Below are positions 11,207-19,251 of a stretch of DNA of 64,000 nucleotides, one piece after another (within the stretch, counting starts at the first letter, position 1; every line of letters starts with the position of its first letter). The DNA is from JAXLYE01 sp046351595 (GTDB taxonomy: Bacteria > Myxococcota_A > Polyangia > Palsa-1104 > JAEUJZ01). The notes under the pieces are model-generated. The model did not search any database. It saw only the letters and a program-made list of their open reading frames with translations, and was not told where the DNA came from. The stretch is taken from NCBI GenBank assembly GCA_046351595.1, contig JAXLYE010000001.1, positions 1,984,001-2,048,000 of the forward strand, read 5' to 3'. The translations under genes and the position numbers were made by a program.

Positions 11207-12118
11207 TCAGGTGCGCACGCCCCAGTGCAGCTTGGAGCGCAGGACGTCGTAGAACGAGCGGTCACGCGGGCGCAGCACCGCGACCGGGGCGTCGGCGCAG
11301 CTCACCTGCACCACGTCGCGCGGGCCCAGGCGGTGGCTCCACTGCCCGTCGACGGTCAGCAGGATCTCGTCGGCGATGCGACCGGGCCGCACCTCGATGC
11401 ACGAGGACAGCCGCGTCACCAGCGGCCGCACCGTCAGGGTGTGCGGGCAGATCGGCGAGAGCACCAGCGCGTCCATGCTCGGCACCAGGATGGGGCCGCC
11501 GGCCGCCAGGTTGTACGCGGTCGAGCCGGTCGGCGTCGAGACGATGAGCCCGTCGGCGCGGTAGGTGGTGACCGACTCGCCGTCGACCAGCACGTCGAGC
11601 TCGAACAGGCGGGCCTGCGCCGGCTGGCTCAGCACCACGTCGTTGAGCGCGATGCGCTCGACCACCAGCTGGAGCGACGCGGCCCCGGGCGGCTCGCTGC
11701 CCGGCTCGGGCGCGCGCAGCACCCGGCAGCGCAGGCGCTGGCGCTCCTCGGTGGCGAGCTGGCCGTCGAGCGCGCGGTGCAGCATCGCCTCGGCCTCGGC
11801 CGGCGAGCAGCAGGTGAGGAAGCCGAGGTGACCGAGGTTCACGCCGAGCATCGGCACCCGCGCCTCGCCGAGCAGGCCCGCCGCGTACAGCATCGTGCCG
11901 TCGCCGCCGAGGACGACCAGCAGCCTCAGGCCGTGCGCCAGCTCGTCCTCGGTGACGGTGTCGAACTCGGGCGGCAGCTCGCGATCGCGCAGCACCGCCT
12001 CGCGCACGCCGCGGCCGCGCACGGCCTGGACCAGGACCTGGCACAGCCCGATCGCCTCGGGCTGATCCCGCTTGAGCAGGAACCCGACGCGGCCGCCCTT
12101 GTCCTTGTCCCGGTCCAT
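11207..12118 (-). CDS. nadK: NAD kinase
   Basis: 303 aa ATP-dependent NAD+ kinase making NADP+. The diagnostic GGDGT (71-75) lies in LLVVLGGDGTMLYAAG. The second family motif is PTGSTAYNLAAGGPI, and NLGHLGFL matches the family Gly-rich loop. The extreme N-terminus (MDRDKDKGG) is charged. The gene starts three bases after the stop codon of the UPF0158 gene on the same strand, so the two are almost certainly cotranscribed. It converges with mutS2 across a 12-bp gap. Confidence 0.95.
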   Translation of the reverse strand: MDRDKDKGGRVGFLLKRDQPEAIGLCQVLVQAVRGRGVREAVLRDRELPPEFDTVTEDELAHGLRLLVVLGGDGTMLYAAGLLGEARVPMLGVNLGHLGFLTCCSPAEAEAMLHRALDGQLATEERQRLRCRVLRAPEPGSEPPGAASLQLVVERIALNDVVLSQPAQARLFELDVLVDGESVTTYRADGLIVSTPTGSTAYNLAAGGPILVPSMDALVLSPICPHTLTVRPLVTRLSSCIEVRPGRIADEILLTVDGQWSHRLGPRDVVQVSCADAPVAVLRPRDRSFYDVLRSKLHWGVRT

Positions 12119-12121
12119 CGG

Positions 12122-12781
12122 CTAGGTCGTGCCCGGCCGCTTGGGCGGCGTGCTGCGCGGCCTCGACAGATCCGCGGTGCCGCGGTCGCGCAGGAACTCG
12201 AGGAAGGCCATGGCCGCCGGCAGGTCGACGGCCGGCACCTGCTCCAGGAGCTCGCGCGCCTGCCGCCGCAGCAGATCGCCCGGCCCGTCGGTCATCGCCA
12301 CCGGCCGCGGCAGCTGCACGTCCTGGTCCGGCGGCGGCTCGACCTCGCCCCAGGGCGGCGCCTCGGACGTGGTGATGCCGTCGCGCTTGAACCACTCCTG
12401 GATGTGCCAGTGCAAGAGGTGCCCGCGGTAGCTGAACCAGCGCTCGCGCTCGACGGGGTAGTTGAGCAGCGCGTCCTTGAAGCGGCGGAAGGCGCCCTTG
12501 CCGTCGATGCTGATGATCAGGCGCTCGCGCAGCCCGGGGTCGGTGACGCTGGCGACGAAGCGCTCCATCCACTTGTACTGCTCGCGCGAGGACGCGGTCT
12601 CGACGCGCAGGAAGGCGTCGCCGCCGGACATGACGCGGCTGCGCAGCTCCTGCACGTTGGGCGCGGACTCGACCAGGGTGATGACCTCCCCGGTGCGGGT
12701 ATCCAGGAAGCTCTCCGTGTCCGGCGCGTTGCGCTCCACGGCGGTCTCTAGCTCTGCCCAACGAACCGCAATCACTCGCAT
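12122..12781 (-). CDS. UPF0158 family protein
   Basis: 219 aa of unknown biochemical role. The sequence matches the UPF0158 pattern: an N-terminal VRWAELETAVE helix, SFLDTRTGEVI, then IDGKGAFRRFKDALLNYP and ERWFSYRGHLL. The C-terminal 60 residues are an extension rich in Pro and Arg. It leads a two-gene unit with nadK. The ATG at 12781 has a GGAG-type site about 11 bases upstream. A much longer open frame continues upstream through the antisense of recO, but nothing conserved lies there. Confidence 0.75.
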   Translation of the reverse strand: MRVIAVRWAELETAVERNAPDTESFLDTRTGEVITLVESAPNVQELRSRVMSGGDAFLRVETASSREQYKWMERFVASVTDPGLRERLIISIDGKGAFRRFKDALLNYPVERERWFSYRGHLLHWHIQEWFKRDGITTSEAPPWGEVEPPPDQDVQLPRPVAMTDGPGDLLRRQARELLEQVPAVDLPAAMAFLEFLRDRGTADLSRPRSTPPKRPGTT

Positions 12782-12859
12782 AACGAAGTCACTCCAAGCT
12801 GAAGCGGGGCTGCCGCGACGAGAAAGAATCGAGAAGATAAACCAAGGTCGTGAGCCCGG

Positions 12860-13945
12860 GTGGTGAGGACGATCACCAAGGCTAAAGGGACAGCCGCGAC
12901 AATTCAAGCAGTCTCCGACGGGCGACCCGCACGCCCGCGCGCGGCTCGGGGCGGTCCGTCGGAGCCACCGCCCGCGCAGCCGAGCGCCCCGGTCGCGGCC
13001 GCAGCCGCAGGACCCGGCCCGGGCGACCTCGGGCTTCGGGCCTCGGGCGCGCTTGCCTTCGCCGCGCCGCGGGGGTACACCGCACAGACCTTGCGCGCTT
13101 CCCACCCTCCCCTGTGTACGCCGGCGCTGGTGCTGCGCTCGCTGCCGTACGGCGAGTCGGACCGGATCGTGACGCTGCTCACGGCGCAGCACGGCAAGAT
13201 CTCGGCGCTGGCGCGCGGCGCGGCGTCGAGCCGGCGGCGGTTCGGGGCGGCGCTGTCGCCGTTCGGCTTCGGCGAGGCGACGCTGCGCGAGCGCCGCGGC
13301 CAGGACCTGTTCCTGCTCGAGGAACTGCACGTGGCGCGCGGCTTCGCGCGGCTGCCGCTCGAGCTCGGGCGCTACAGCCACGCCTGTTACGCCTGCGAGC
13401 TGTGCCTGCACCTGTGCCCGCCGCACGAGCCGGAGCCGGTGGTGCTCGAGCTGGTGCTCGGCCTGCTCAGCTACCTCGACGGGCTGCCGCTCGAGAGCAA
13501 GCCGGCGCCCGAGGTGCTGCGCGCCTTCGAGATCCAGCTGCTCGCGGCGGTCGGCCTGGGCGTGCAACTGCGCGAGTGCGCGGCCTGCGGCGACGAGGTG
13601 CCGGCGCTGCAGGCGCCCGAGCGGCTGCCCTTCGACGTGGCGCGCGGCGGCGTGCTCTGCCCCGAGCGCTGCTTTCACGGGCCGGTGCCGCTGCACATCG
13701 GGCCGCTCGGTGGCGGCCTGCCCGAGGAGGTGCGCGGCGCGCTGCTGCAGCTCGCGGAGGTGCCGCTGGGCGCGCTCGCAGCGGGCGAGCCCGTGGGGCT
13801 GGAAGCCGAAGCGCTGCGCCTGAGCCGCGCGGTCCAGGCGACGTGCCGCGACGTGCTGCTGTCGGTGCTGCGCCACCACCTGGGGCGCGACCTGCGCGCC
13901 GTCGAGTTCATCGCCAAGATGAACGCCCTGGGCGGCGCGCCCTGA
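12860..13945 (+). CDS. recO: DNA repair protein RecO
   Basis: Recombination mediator that loads RecA on RecF-pathway substrates together with RecR. The OB-fold N-terminus is clear: ALVLRSLPYGESDRIVTLLT, QHGKISALARGAASSRRRF and ALSPFGFGE. A zinc-binding-type set follows (CAACGDEV and VLCPERC). The outermost start is GTG 12860, but residues 1-77 have low third-position GC and no family similarity. TTG 13091, giving RASHPPLCTPALVLRS and about 284 aa, is the more natural start, with TACACC ending nine bases before it. It converges with asnB across a 12-bp gap. Confidence 0.9.
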   Translation: MVRTITKAKGTAATIQAVSDGRPARPRAARGGPSEPPPAQPSAPVAAAAAGPGPGDLGLRASGALAFAAPRGYTAQTLRASHPPLCTPALVLRSLPYGESDRIVTLLTAQHGKISALARGAASSRRRFGAALSPFGFGEATLRERRGQDLFLLEELHVARGFARLPLELGRYSHACYACELCLHLCPPHEPEPVVLELVLGLLSYLDGLPLESKPAPEVLRAFEIQLLAAVGLGVQLRECAACGDEVPALQAPERLPFDVARGGVLCPERCFHGPVPLHIGPLGGGLPEEVRGALLQLAEVPLGALAAGEPVGLEAEALRLSRAVQATCRDVLLSVLRHHLGRDLRAVEFIAKMNALGGAP

Positions 13946-13957
13946 GCGCGCTCCTGG

Positions 13958-15895
13958 CTACAGCGACAGCTCGAAGGCGCGCAGCCACAGCTCGACGTTC
14001 AGCGCCTTCCACAGCAGGTAGCTGTCGAACGGGCCGCCGTCGCAGCCGCGCTGGTACCCGGCGATAAGCGCCCGTCCGTCGAAGACCGGCCGCGCCCGCA
14101 GCTGCGGCGAGGCGAGCAGGTCCTGCACAAGCGGGCGCAGCGGACCGAGCAGGTAGCGCGCCTCGGGCGCCGCGAAGCCGACCTTGTCCCGACGGTCGCG
14201 GATCGGCCCCGGCAGCACGTCGGCGAGCGCGTCCCGCAGCACCGCCTTGGTCCGCCCGCCGTGCAGCAGCACGTCGACCGGCAGCGCCAGGCAGAGCTCG
14301 ACCAGGCGGTGGTCGAGGAACGGCGCGCGCGACTCGATCGACGCGGCCATGCTGTTGCGATCCTCGTAGCGCAGGATGCTGGCCAGCGACGCGCCGGTGA
14401 GCAGGCGGTAGAGGTAGCCGTGCACCAGGCTCTGCTCGTCGCAGGCGTCGTGCCACGGCCCGGGCACGGGCGGCGGCGGCACCGGCAGCGCGGACAGGTG
14501 CAGGCCGGGGCGATCGCGGAACTGCCAGCGCCAGCGCTGGTGCTGCACGGCCGCATCGAGCGGGCGCGGCAGCACCCGGGCGCGCAGCGCGGTCCAGGTC
14601 GCGCGCCCGAGCGCCAGCGCCGCCGCGCCGCCGGTGAGCCCGAGCCGCTGCAGCTCCGGCCCGAGCCGTCCAAGCTCGCGACGACGGACGCGCTCGGCGA
14701 GCAGCATCGGGAAGGCGCCGCGGTAGCCGGTCAGCGCCTCGTCCGCGCCCTGACCCGAGAGCAGCACCCGCAGCCCGTGCCGCTTCGCCAGCTGGAAGAC
14801 CTCGTGCTGCGCCCAGATCGACGCGCCGCCGACGGGCTCATCGTGCTGGGCGACGAACGCCGTGAAGGCCGCCGGAGCGAGCGCCTCCTCGGGCACGGTC
14901 AGCGCGCTCGGCACACCGGTGTGCGCGACGACGCAGGCGATGTGGCCGCGCTCGTCCCAGGGCTCGCCCGGCCGGTGCACCGCTGAGAACGTCGGCAGGC
15001 GCGCGCCCTGCGCCGCGGCGAGGCAGACCAGCGACGAGCTGTCCAGCCCGCCCGAGAGCAGCGCGCCGACCGGCACGTCGCAGGCGAGGCGCAGCCGCAG
15101 CGCGTCCGCGAGCAGCGCGCGGAAGGCGGCCAGCGCCTCGGCCCGCTCCGTCGGCACCGCGAGCGCCGGCCGCAGCGTGTAGTAGCGCTCGGCGCGCAGG
15201 CGCGGCCGCCCGCTGTCGAGATCGACCTCGATGCGCGTGCCGGGCGGGACGCGGCGGATCTCGGCGAAGAAGGTCCGCTCACCGACGTCGTGCTCGGCGT
15301 CGGCGAGGTAGCAGGCGAGCGTGCCCGCATCGACGGACAGCCGCGCCCCGAGCCGCCGCGCCGCCAGCGCCAGCGCCTTTGGCTCCGAGGCGATCACGAG
15401 CACGCCCGGGCGCGGCAGCTCCAGGTAGTACAGCGGTTTCTTGCCGAAGCGGTCGCGCGCCAGGTGCAGGCGCCGGCCCGCCGCGTCCCACAAAAGCAGC
15501 GCCAGCGGGCCCAGCGACCGCTGCAGCGCCGCCTGCGGGCCGAGCCGCTCGCACAGCGCCAGCAGCACCTCGGTGTCCGAGCGCGAGTGCAGCGCGGCGC
15601 CGCACTGGACGAGCTCGGCGCGCAGGGCGACGTGGTTGTACAGCTCGCCGTTCCACGACAGGCACAGCGCGCCGCGCTGCATCGGCTGCGCGCCGCCGGG
15701 CGACAGGTCGACGATGGCCAGCCGGCGGTGGCCGAGCGTGACCCCGAGCGCGTCGTCGTCCGTTGCTGTCGCCGTCGCGCTGAACACGCCGTGCCCGTCG
15801 GGGCCGCGGTGCTGCATGGCCTCGCACATCGCGGTCACCAGCTGCTCGCGCTCGGCCCGCGGCAGCGCGCCGATCACCGCGGCGACGCCGCACAT
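13958..15895 (-). CDS. asnB: Asparagine synthase (glutamine-hydrolysing)
   Basis: 645 aa. Met1 is followed by the catalytic Cys2 (MCGVAAVIG) of a class II glutamine amidotransferase domain, with RGPDG, LGHRRLAIVDLS and SWNGELYN substrate-site motifs in the first 90 residues. The C-terminal synthetase half has the PP-loop SGGLDSSS (281-288). Length matches the AsnB family, some members of which act in cell-surface or peptide modification rather than in asparagine supply. A GAGG lies upstream of the ATG. It stands alone on the minus strand. Confidence 0.92.
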   Translation of the reverse strand: MCGVAAVIGALPRAEREQLVTAMCEAMQHRGPDGHGVFSATATATDDDALGVTLGHRRLAIVDLSPGGAQPMQRGALCLSWNGELYNHVALRAELVQCGAALHSRSDTEVLLALCERLGPQAALQRSLGPLALLLWDAAGRRLHLARDRFGKKPLYYLELPRPGVLVIASEPKALALAARRLGARLSVDAGTLACYLADAEHDVGERTFFAEIRRVPPGTRIEVDLDSGRPRLRAERYYTLRPALAVPTERAEALAAFRALLADALRLRLACDVPVGALLSGGLDSSSLVCLAAAQGARLPTFSAVHRPGEPWDERGHIACVVAHTGVPSALTVPEEALAPAAFTAFVAQHDEPVGGASIWAQHEVFQLAKRHGLRVLLSGQGADEALTGYRGAFPMLLAERVRRRELGRLGPELQRLGLTGGAAALALGRATWTALRARVLPRPLDAAVQHQRWRWQFRDRPGLHLSALPVPPPPVPGPWHDACDEQSLVHGYLYRLLTGASLASILRYEDRNSMAASIESRAPFLDHRLVELCLALPVDVLLHGGRTKAVLRDALADVLPGPIRDRRDKVGFAAPEARYLLGPLRPLVQDLLASPQLRARPVFDGRALIAGYQRGCDGGPFDSYLLWKALNVELWLRAFELSL

Positions 15896-16134
15896 CGCGG
15901 CTGCCTCGCTTCCCGCCGGTGCCCGCGCGCGGTCCGCCGGGCGGCTGCTGCGCGTCGGGATCTCGGCTGCGGCATGGGTACTAGATGCTTACCCGCGACG
16001 GGCTCCTGGGGAAAGTCCGATCCGAGCGCCGCCGCCCGGAGGCGCACGCCGCCGTCGCTGCGGCGCAGGGCCGGGGCGGGCCGCCGGGGCGCGCGGTGTG
16101 CAGCCAGGCTCCCGTCGCGGCGCAAGCCTCGTGA

Positions 16135-16140
16135 TACCCT
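16135..16140 (+). promoter_or_regulatory. -10-like TACCCT before the 16148 gene
   Basis: TACCCT is followed by seven bases and the ATG at 16148. It fits the leaderless arrangement and supports this start over earlier in-frame codons. Confidence 0.4.
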
Positions 16141-16147
16141 GAGCATC

Positions 16148-18700
16148 ATGCCAAGACTGCATCCCGAGGCGCCCGATCTCGCGGTGAGCCCGGACGGAGC
16201 CTGGGCCGCGGAGCTCGGCAACGGCATCCTGCGGCTCTACGGGCTCAGCGAGCCCAGCGACGGCGCCGAGTCCCGCCTCGATCCGGTCGCCGAGGTCGAG
16301 CGCGTGGCCCACCCCGGCCGCGTCGTCTTCCTGCGGCCGGACCGCCTGCTGCACCTCTACATCGCGCCGCCCGACGGGGACGGCGACGAGGGCGGCTCGA
16401 TCCTCGCCGAGATGCTGACCGTGCCGACGCTGGCGAGCAGCGGCCGCAGCGTCCGCGCGCAGGGGGCGCAGCGCATCCTCGGGGCCGGTGCGGGCGGCGC
16501 GGTGGTGGCGCCGCAGGGCCCGGGCGCCGACATCATCGCGCCGCGCGGCAACGACCTGATCGTCCACCGCACCTTCACGCGCAGCGAGGTGCTCTCGGCG
16601 GTGCCGACCCCGGATCAGCGCTTCCTGCTGGAGCAGCGGACCGGCTTCGAGCTGTGGGACCCGCAGACGCGGCGCGCCCTGGCCCGCCTGGTCCTGGGCA
16701 CGCGCCAGCCGCCGGCGCAGCTCGGCTTCATCCAGGGCGGGCGCATGCTCTGGTCGCTGACGACGATGCAGCCGCTGCACCTGGAGCTGTTCCGCGCCTC
16801 CGACGGGCGCCGCCTGTTCGAGATGGAGCAGGCGGGGCGCGCGCGCGAGGCCGAGTCGGGCACCAACCGCCTCGTCGTCGCGTACGAAGAGGCGGGCGTG
16901 CTCGGCTTCCTCGACCTCGACCTGGGGGCGCGCGAGCTGCGGCGCATCGCGATGCCGGCGGAGGTCGGCGCGGCGCTCGGGTTCGCGGTGGTGCCGGGCA
17001 GCGCGCCGGCGATCTTGGTGCGGCTCGACGAGGACACGGCGCCGCTGCTGCGCCTGCCGCTGGTGCCGATCGCACAGGGACGCGACGAGCGCACGGCGCC
17101 GGCCCGGCCGCGCCCGGATCGACCCGAGCGGTCGCCCGGCCCGGCGCCGATAGAGCGCGCGCCCTCGGGCAGCTCGCCGCGCCCGCTCTCGCGCCTGCTC
17201 CGCAGCGAGCCGCCGCCCGCGCCGCCGCCGCCGCCGGCCTCGCCGACGCGGGCGCTGCGTGACGCGCGCCCCGAGTCGCAGCTGATCCGCCGCGCACCGC
17301 CGACCGGGAGCACGCCCCCCGAGGAGCTGCGCGCGCCGCCGCGGCGCACGGTGCGGCCGCCGACCGAGCTGCGCCCCTCGACGCCGGTGGCGCTGGCCGA
17401 CGACGATCTCGATGCGCTCGACGGCGGGGCCGAGCCGCCGCTGTTCGCGTTCGGCGCAGGCGCCAGCGCGGGCGGCCTGGCCGGCGACGACGAGACGCGC
17501 CCCCGGCAGGAGCTCGGCGAGCCCGCCCCGCTCGGGCGCACCGTCGAGCCGGTCGGCCGCGGCCTCGACCCGCGCGGCACCCCGGCGGTGTGGCTGTGGG
17601 AGCTCTCGCGCTGGACGCAGCAGAGCCTGGCCGGCGAGGTCAGCCCGCCGCCCGAGGGCGGGCCGCTGCAGCAGCTCGGCGCCCGGCTGCGCCTGTCGGT
17701 GCCGGCGATGCGCGCGCTCGGCCTGCTGCTCGGGGTGCGGAGCCTGCTCGGCCGCGAGCCGGACGGGCTGTCGCCAGTGGAGGTCGCGGAGTTCCTCGGC
17801 GGGCTGCACGACGAGCCGAGCGTGCTCGCCGAGCTCCTGCCAGGGGCGCCGCTGCGCGCGCTCGGCCTGGTCCGCCGTCGCTCGCGCCGCGAGCCGGGGC
17901 GGCTGGTGATCGCCGCCGACGTCGCCGCGGTGCTGCTCGGCGCGCCCTGCCGCGACGCGGCCCCGGGCCTGCGCCGCGAGACGCTGCCGATCGGCCTGCA
18001 CCTGTGGCCGCGGCCCTGCCCGCGCAACCCCGCGCACCTGTGCGGCCAGTCGTTCGTGCGCGTCGACGGGCTGCGCGTGGGCGCGCCGCTCGGGGCGCTG
18101 CGCTCGGCGCTGCGGCGCGCGCTCTTGCACGACATCGCGGTGGTGGTCGACGGGCTGCCGGGGCTGTCGTTCACGAGCCCGCACGCCGACGCGGCGCTGC
18201 TCGAGCTGCGGCTCCTGCTCCAGGCGCCGACGGTGCCGGTGGTGCTGTGCGCGCCGCCCGAGGCCGCCGCGGCGCTGGGCCTGCTGGCGCGCCAGCTGCC
18301 CGAGGCGCTGGCCGCCGGCTCGGCGGATCCGGGCGCGCCGCTGCTGCCGAGCGCGCCGCTGCCCTCGGGCACGGCGTGGCGCCCGCCGGTGAACCCGGTG
18401 CCGCCGGTCAGCCTGGAGGGCGGCCGGCGCGGGCTCCTGGAGCCGACCCCGACGGCCGATCGCCGGGCCGGCGTCCTCGTCGAAGAGAGCGCCGAGCCGG
18501 CGGCGGTCGCGCGCGCGGCGTACCTGGCGGCGCGAGACGGCGCGGTGCTGGTCCTGCCGACGGGCTGGCTGCTGGCGCACGCGGCGCTGGTGGCGCAGTG
18601 GCTGCGGCAGCTGCCCGTGCTCATCACCGCGACGCCGCCGATCGCCGGCAGCCCGACGGAGTGGCCCAAGCCGCTGGCGCCGTTCGTGCGCGCGACCTGA
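16148..18700 (+). CDS. Large protein: propeller-like N-terminus, Pro-rich linker, possible degenerate AAA-type C-terminus
   Basis: 850 aa, not assigned to a named family. Residues about 1-300 are beta-rich with repeating segments such as AVSPDGAWAAELGNGILRLY, suggesting a WD40/PQQ-like propeller. Residues about 310-440 are a Pro/Arg/Ala-rich linker. After that, LSVPAMRALGLLLGVRSLL and the following LRALGLVRRRSR...ADVAAVLLG resemble the winged-helix region that precedes AAA domains in some large bacterial ATPases. The next part has HDIAVVVDGLPGL (Walker-B-like) and VPVVLCAPPE, but no Walker A. If AAA-derived, it cannot bind ATP normally. No signal peptide or membrane segment. TACCCT ends seven bases before the ATG. 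Confidence 0.7.
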   Translation: MPRLHPEAPDLAVSPDGAWAAELGNGILRLYGLSEPSDGAESRLDPVAEVERVAHPGRVVFLRPDRLLHLYIAPPDGDGDEGGSILAEMLTVPTLASSGRSVRAQGAQRILGAGAGGAVVAPQGPGADIIAPRGNDLIVHRTFTRSEVLSAVPTPDQRFLLEQRTGFELWDPQTRRALARLVLGTRQPPAQLGFIQGGRMLWSLTTMQPLHLELFRASDGRRLFEMEQAGRAREAESGTNRLVVAYEEAGVLGFLDLDLGARELRRIAMPAEVGAALGFAVVPGSAPAILVRLDEDTAPLLRLPLVPIAQGRDERTAPARPRPDRPERSPGPAPIERAPSGSSPRPLSRLLRSEPPPAPPPPPASPTRALRDARPESQLIRRAPPTGSTPPEELRAPPRRTVRPPTELRPSTPVALADDDLDALDGGAEPPLFAFGAGASAGGLAGDDETRPRQELGEPAPLGRTVEPVGRGLDPRGTPAVWLWELSRWTQQSLAGEVSPPPEGGPLQQLGARLRLSVPAMRALGLLLGVRSLLGREPDGLSPVEVAEFLGGLHDEPSVLAELLPGAPLRALGLVRRRSRREPGRLVIAADVAAVLLGAPCRDAAPGLRRETLPIGLHLWPRPCPRNPAHLCGQSFVRVDGLRVGAPLGALRSALRRALLHDIAVVVDGLPGLSFTSPHADAALLELRLLLQAPTVPVVLCAPPEAAAALGLLARQLPEALAAGSADPGAPLLPSAPLPSGTAWRPPVNPVPPVSLEGGRRGLLEPTPTADRRAGVLVEESAEPAAVARAAYLAARDGAVLVLPTGWLLAHAALVAQWLRQLPVLITATPPIAGSPTEWPKPLAPFVRAT

Positions 18701-18782
18701 TCGCCCCGGGCCCTAAGCCGCGCGGGCGCGACGGTGCGGCGGGCGCACCGGGCGCGGTGCGGGCCGGTGCGGTGCGGTGCGG

Positions 18783-19109
18783 CTAGGGACTCTGCGTCGG
18801 GGGCTCGACGGCGGGCGGGTTGTCGCTGGGCAGCGAGCCGGCCTCGGGGCGGATGGTCTCGGGGTTGCCGATGCGCTCGCAGAACTCGCCGTAGTCGCCG
18901 GTGCAGCGGTAGTGCGCGCGGCGGTTGCAGCCCTCGGCCCGAAAGAACATCTTCTGGCTCTGATCAGGCTGCGAGATCTTGATCTGCTCCTTGGGGCACA
19001 GGAACTCGCCGTTGAAGCGCTCGACGACGGTGTTCTGGCGCAGGAAGCAGCCGGAGAGCAGCGCCGGCAGCAGGAACACACAAGAGAGGTAGTGTGTCTT
19101 GAATAACAT
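18783..19109 (-). CDS. Small lipoprotein
   Basis: 108 aa. The signal peptide MLFKTHYLSCVFLLPALLSGC ends in a good lipobox (C21). The mature part has paired cysteines (FLCPKEQ, EGCNRRAHYRCTGDYGEFC), which suggest a small disulfide-bonded periplasmic fold, and ends in a Pro-rich tail. Its 5' part uses more A/T than its neighbours. TACGAT (19116-19121) ends six bases before the ATG. Function unknown. Confidence 0.75.
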   Translation of the reverse strand: MLFKTHYLSCVFLLPALLSGCFLRQNTVVERFNGEFLCPKEQIKISQPDQSQKMFFRAEGCNRRAHYRCTGDYGEFCERIGNPETIRPEAGSLPSDNPPAVEPPTQSP

Positions 19110-19251
19110 TATTAAATCGTACCGAAAAACGCCCCCGACGCGCTACCCCTTCGCGCGGGTGATCGCTCGAGATCCGCGCGGATGAACACCGGGTGAACGC
19201 GGCGCGGACACCGGCCGCCTGCGGACGTGTCGGACCCGCAGCTGCGCCCGG

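Noticed and set aside
12860..13090. Real N-terminal extension of RecO
   Set aside because: Not removed from the annotation but doubted: low third-position GC in the first codons and no family similarity; TTG 13091 is the likelier start.
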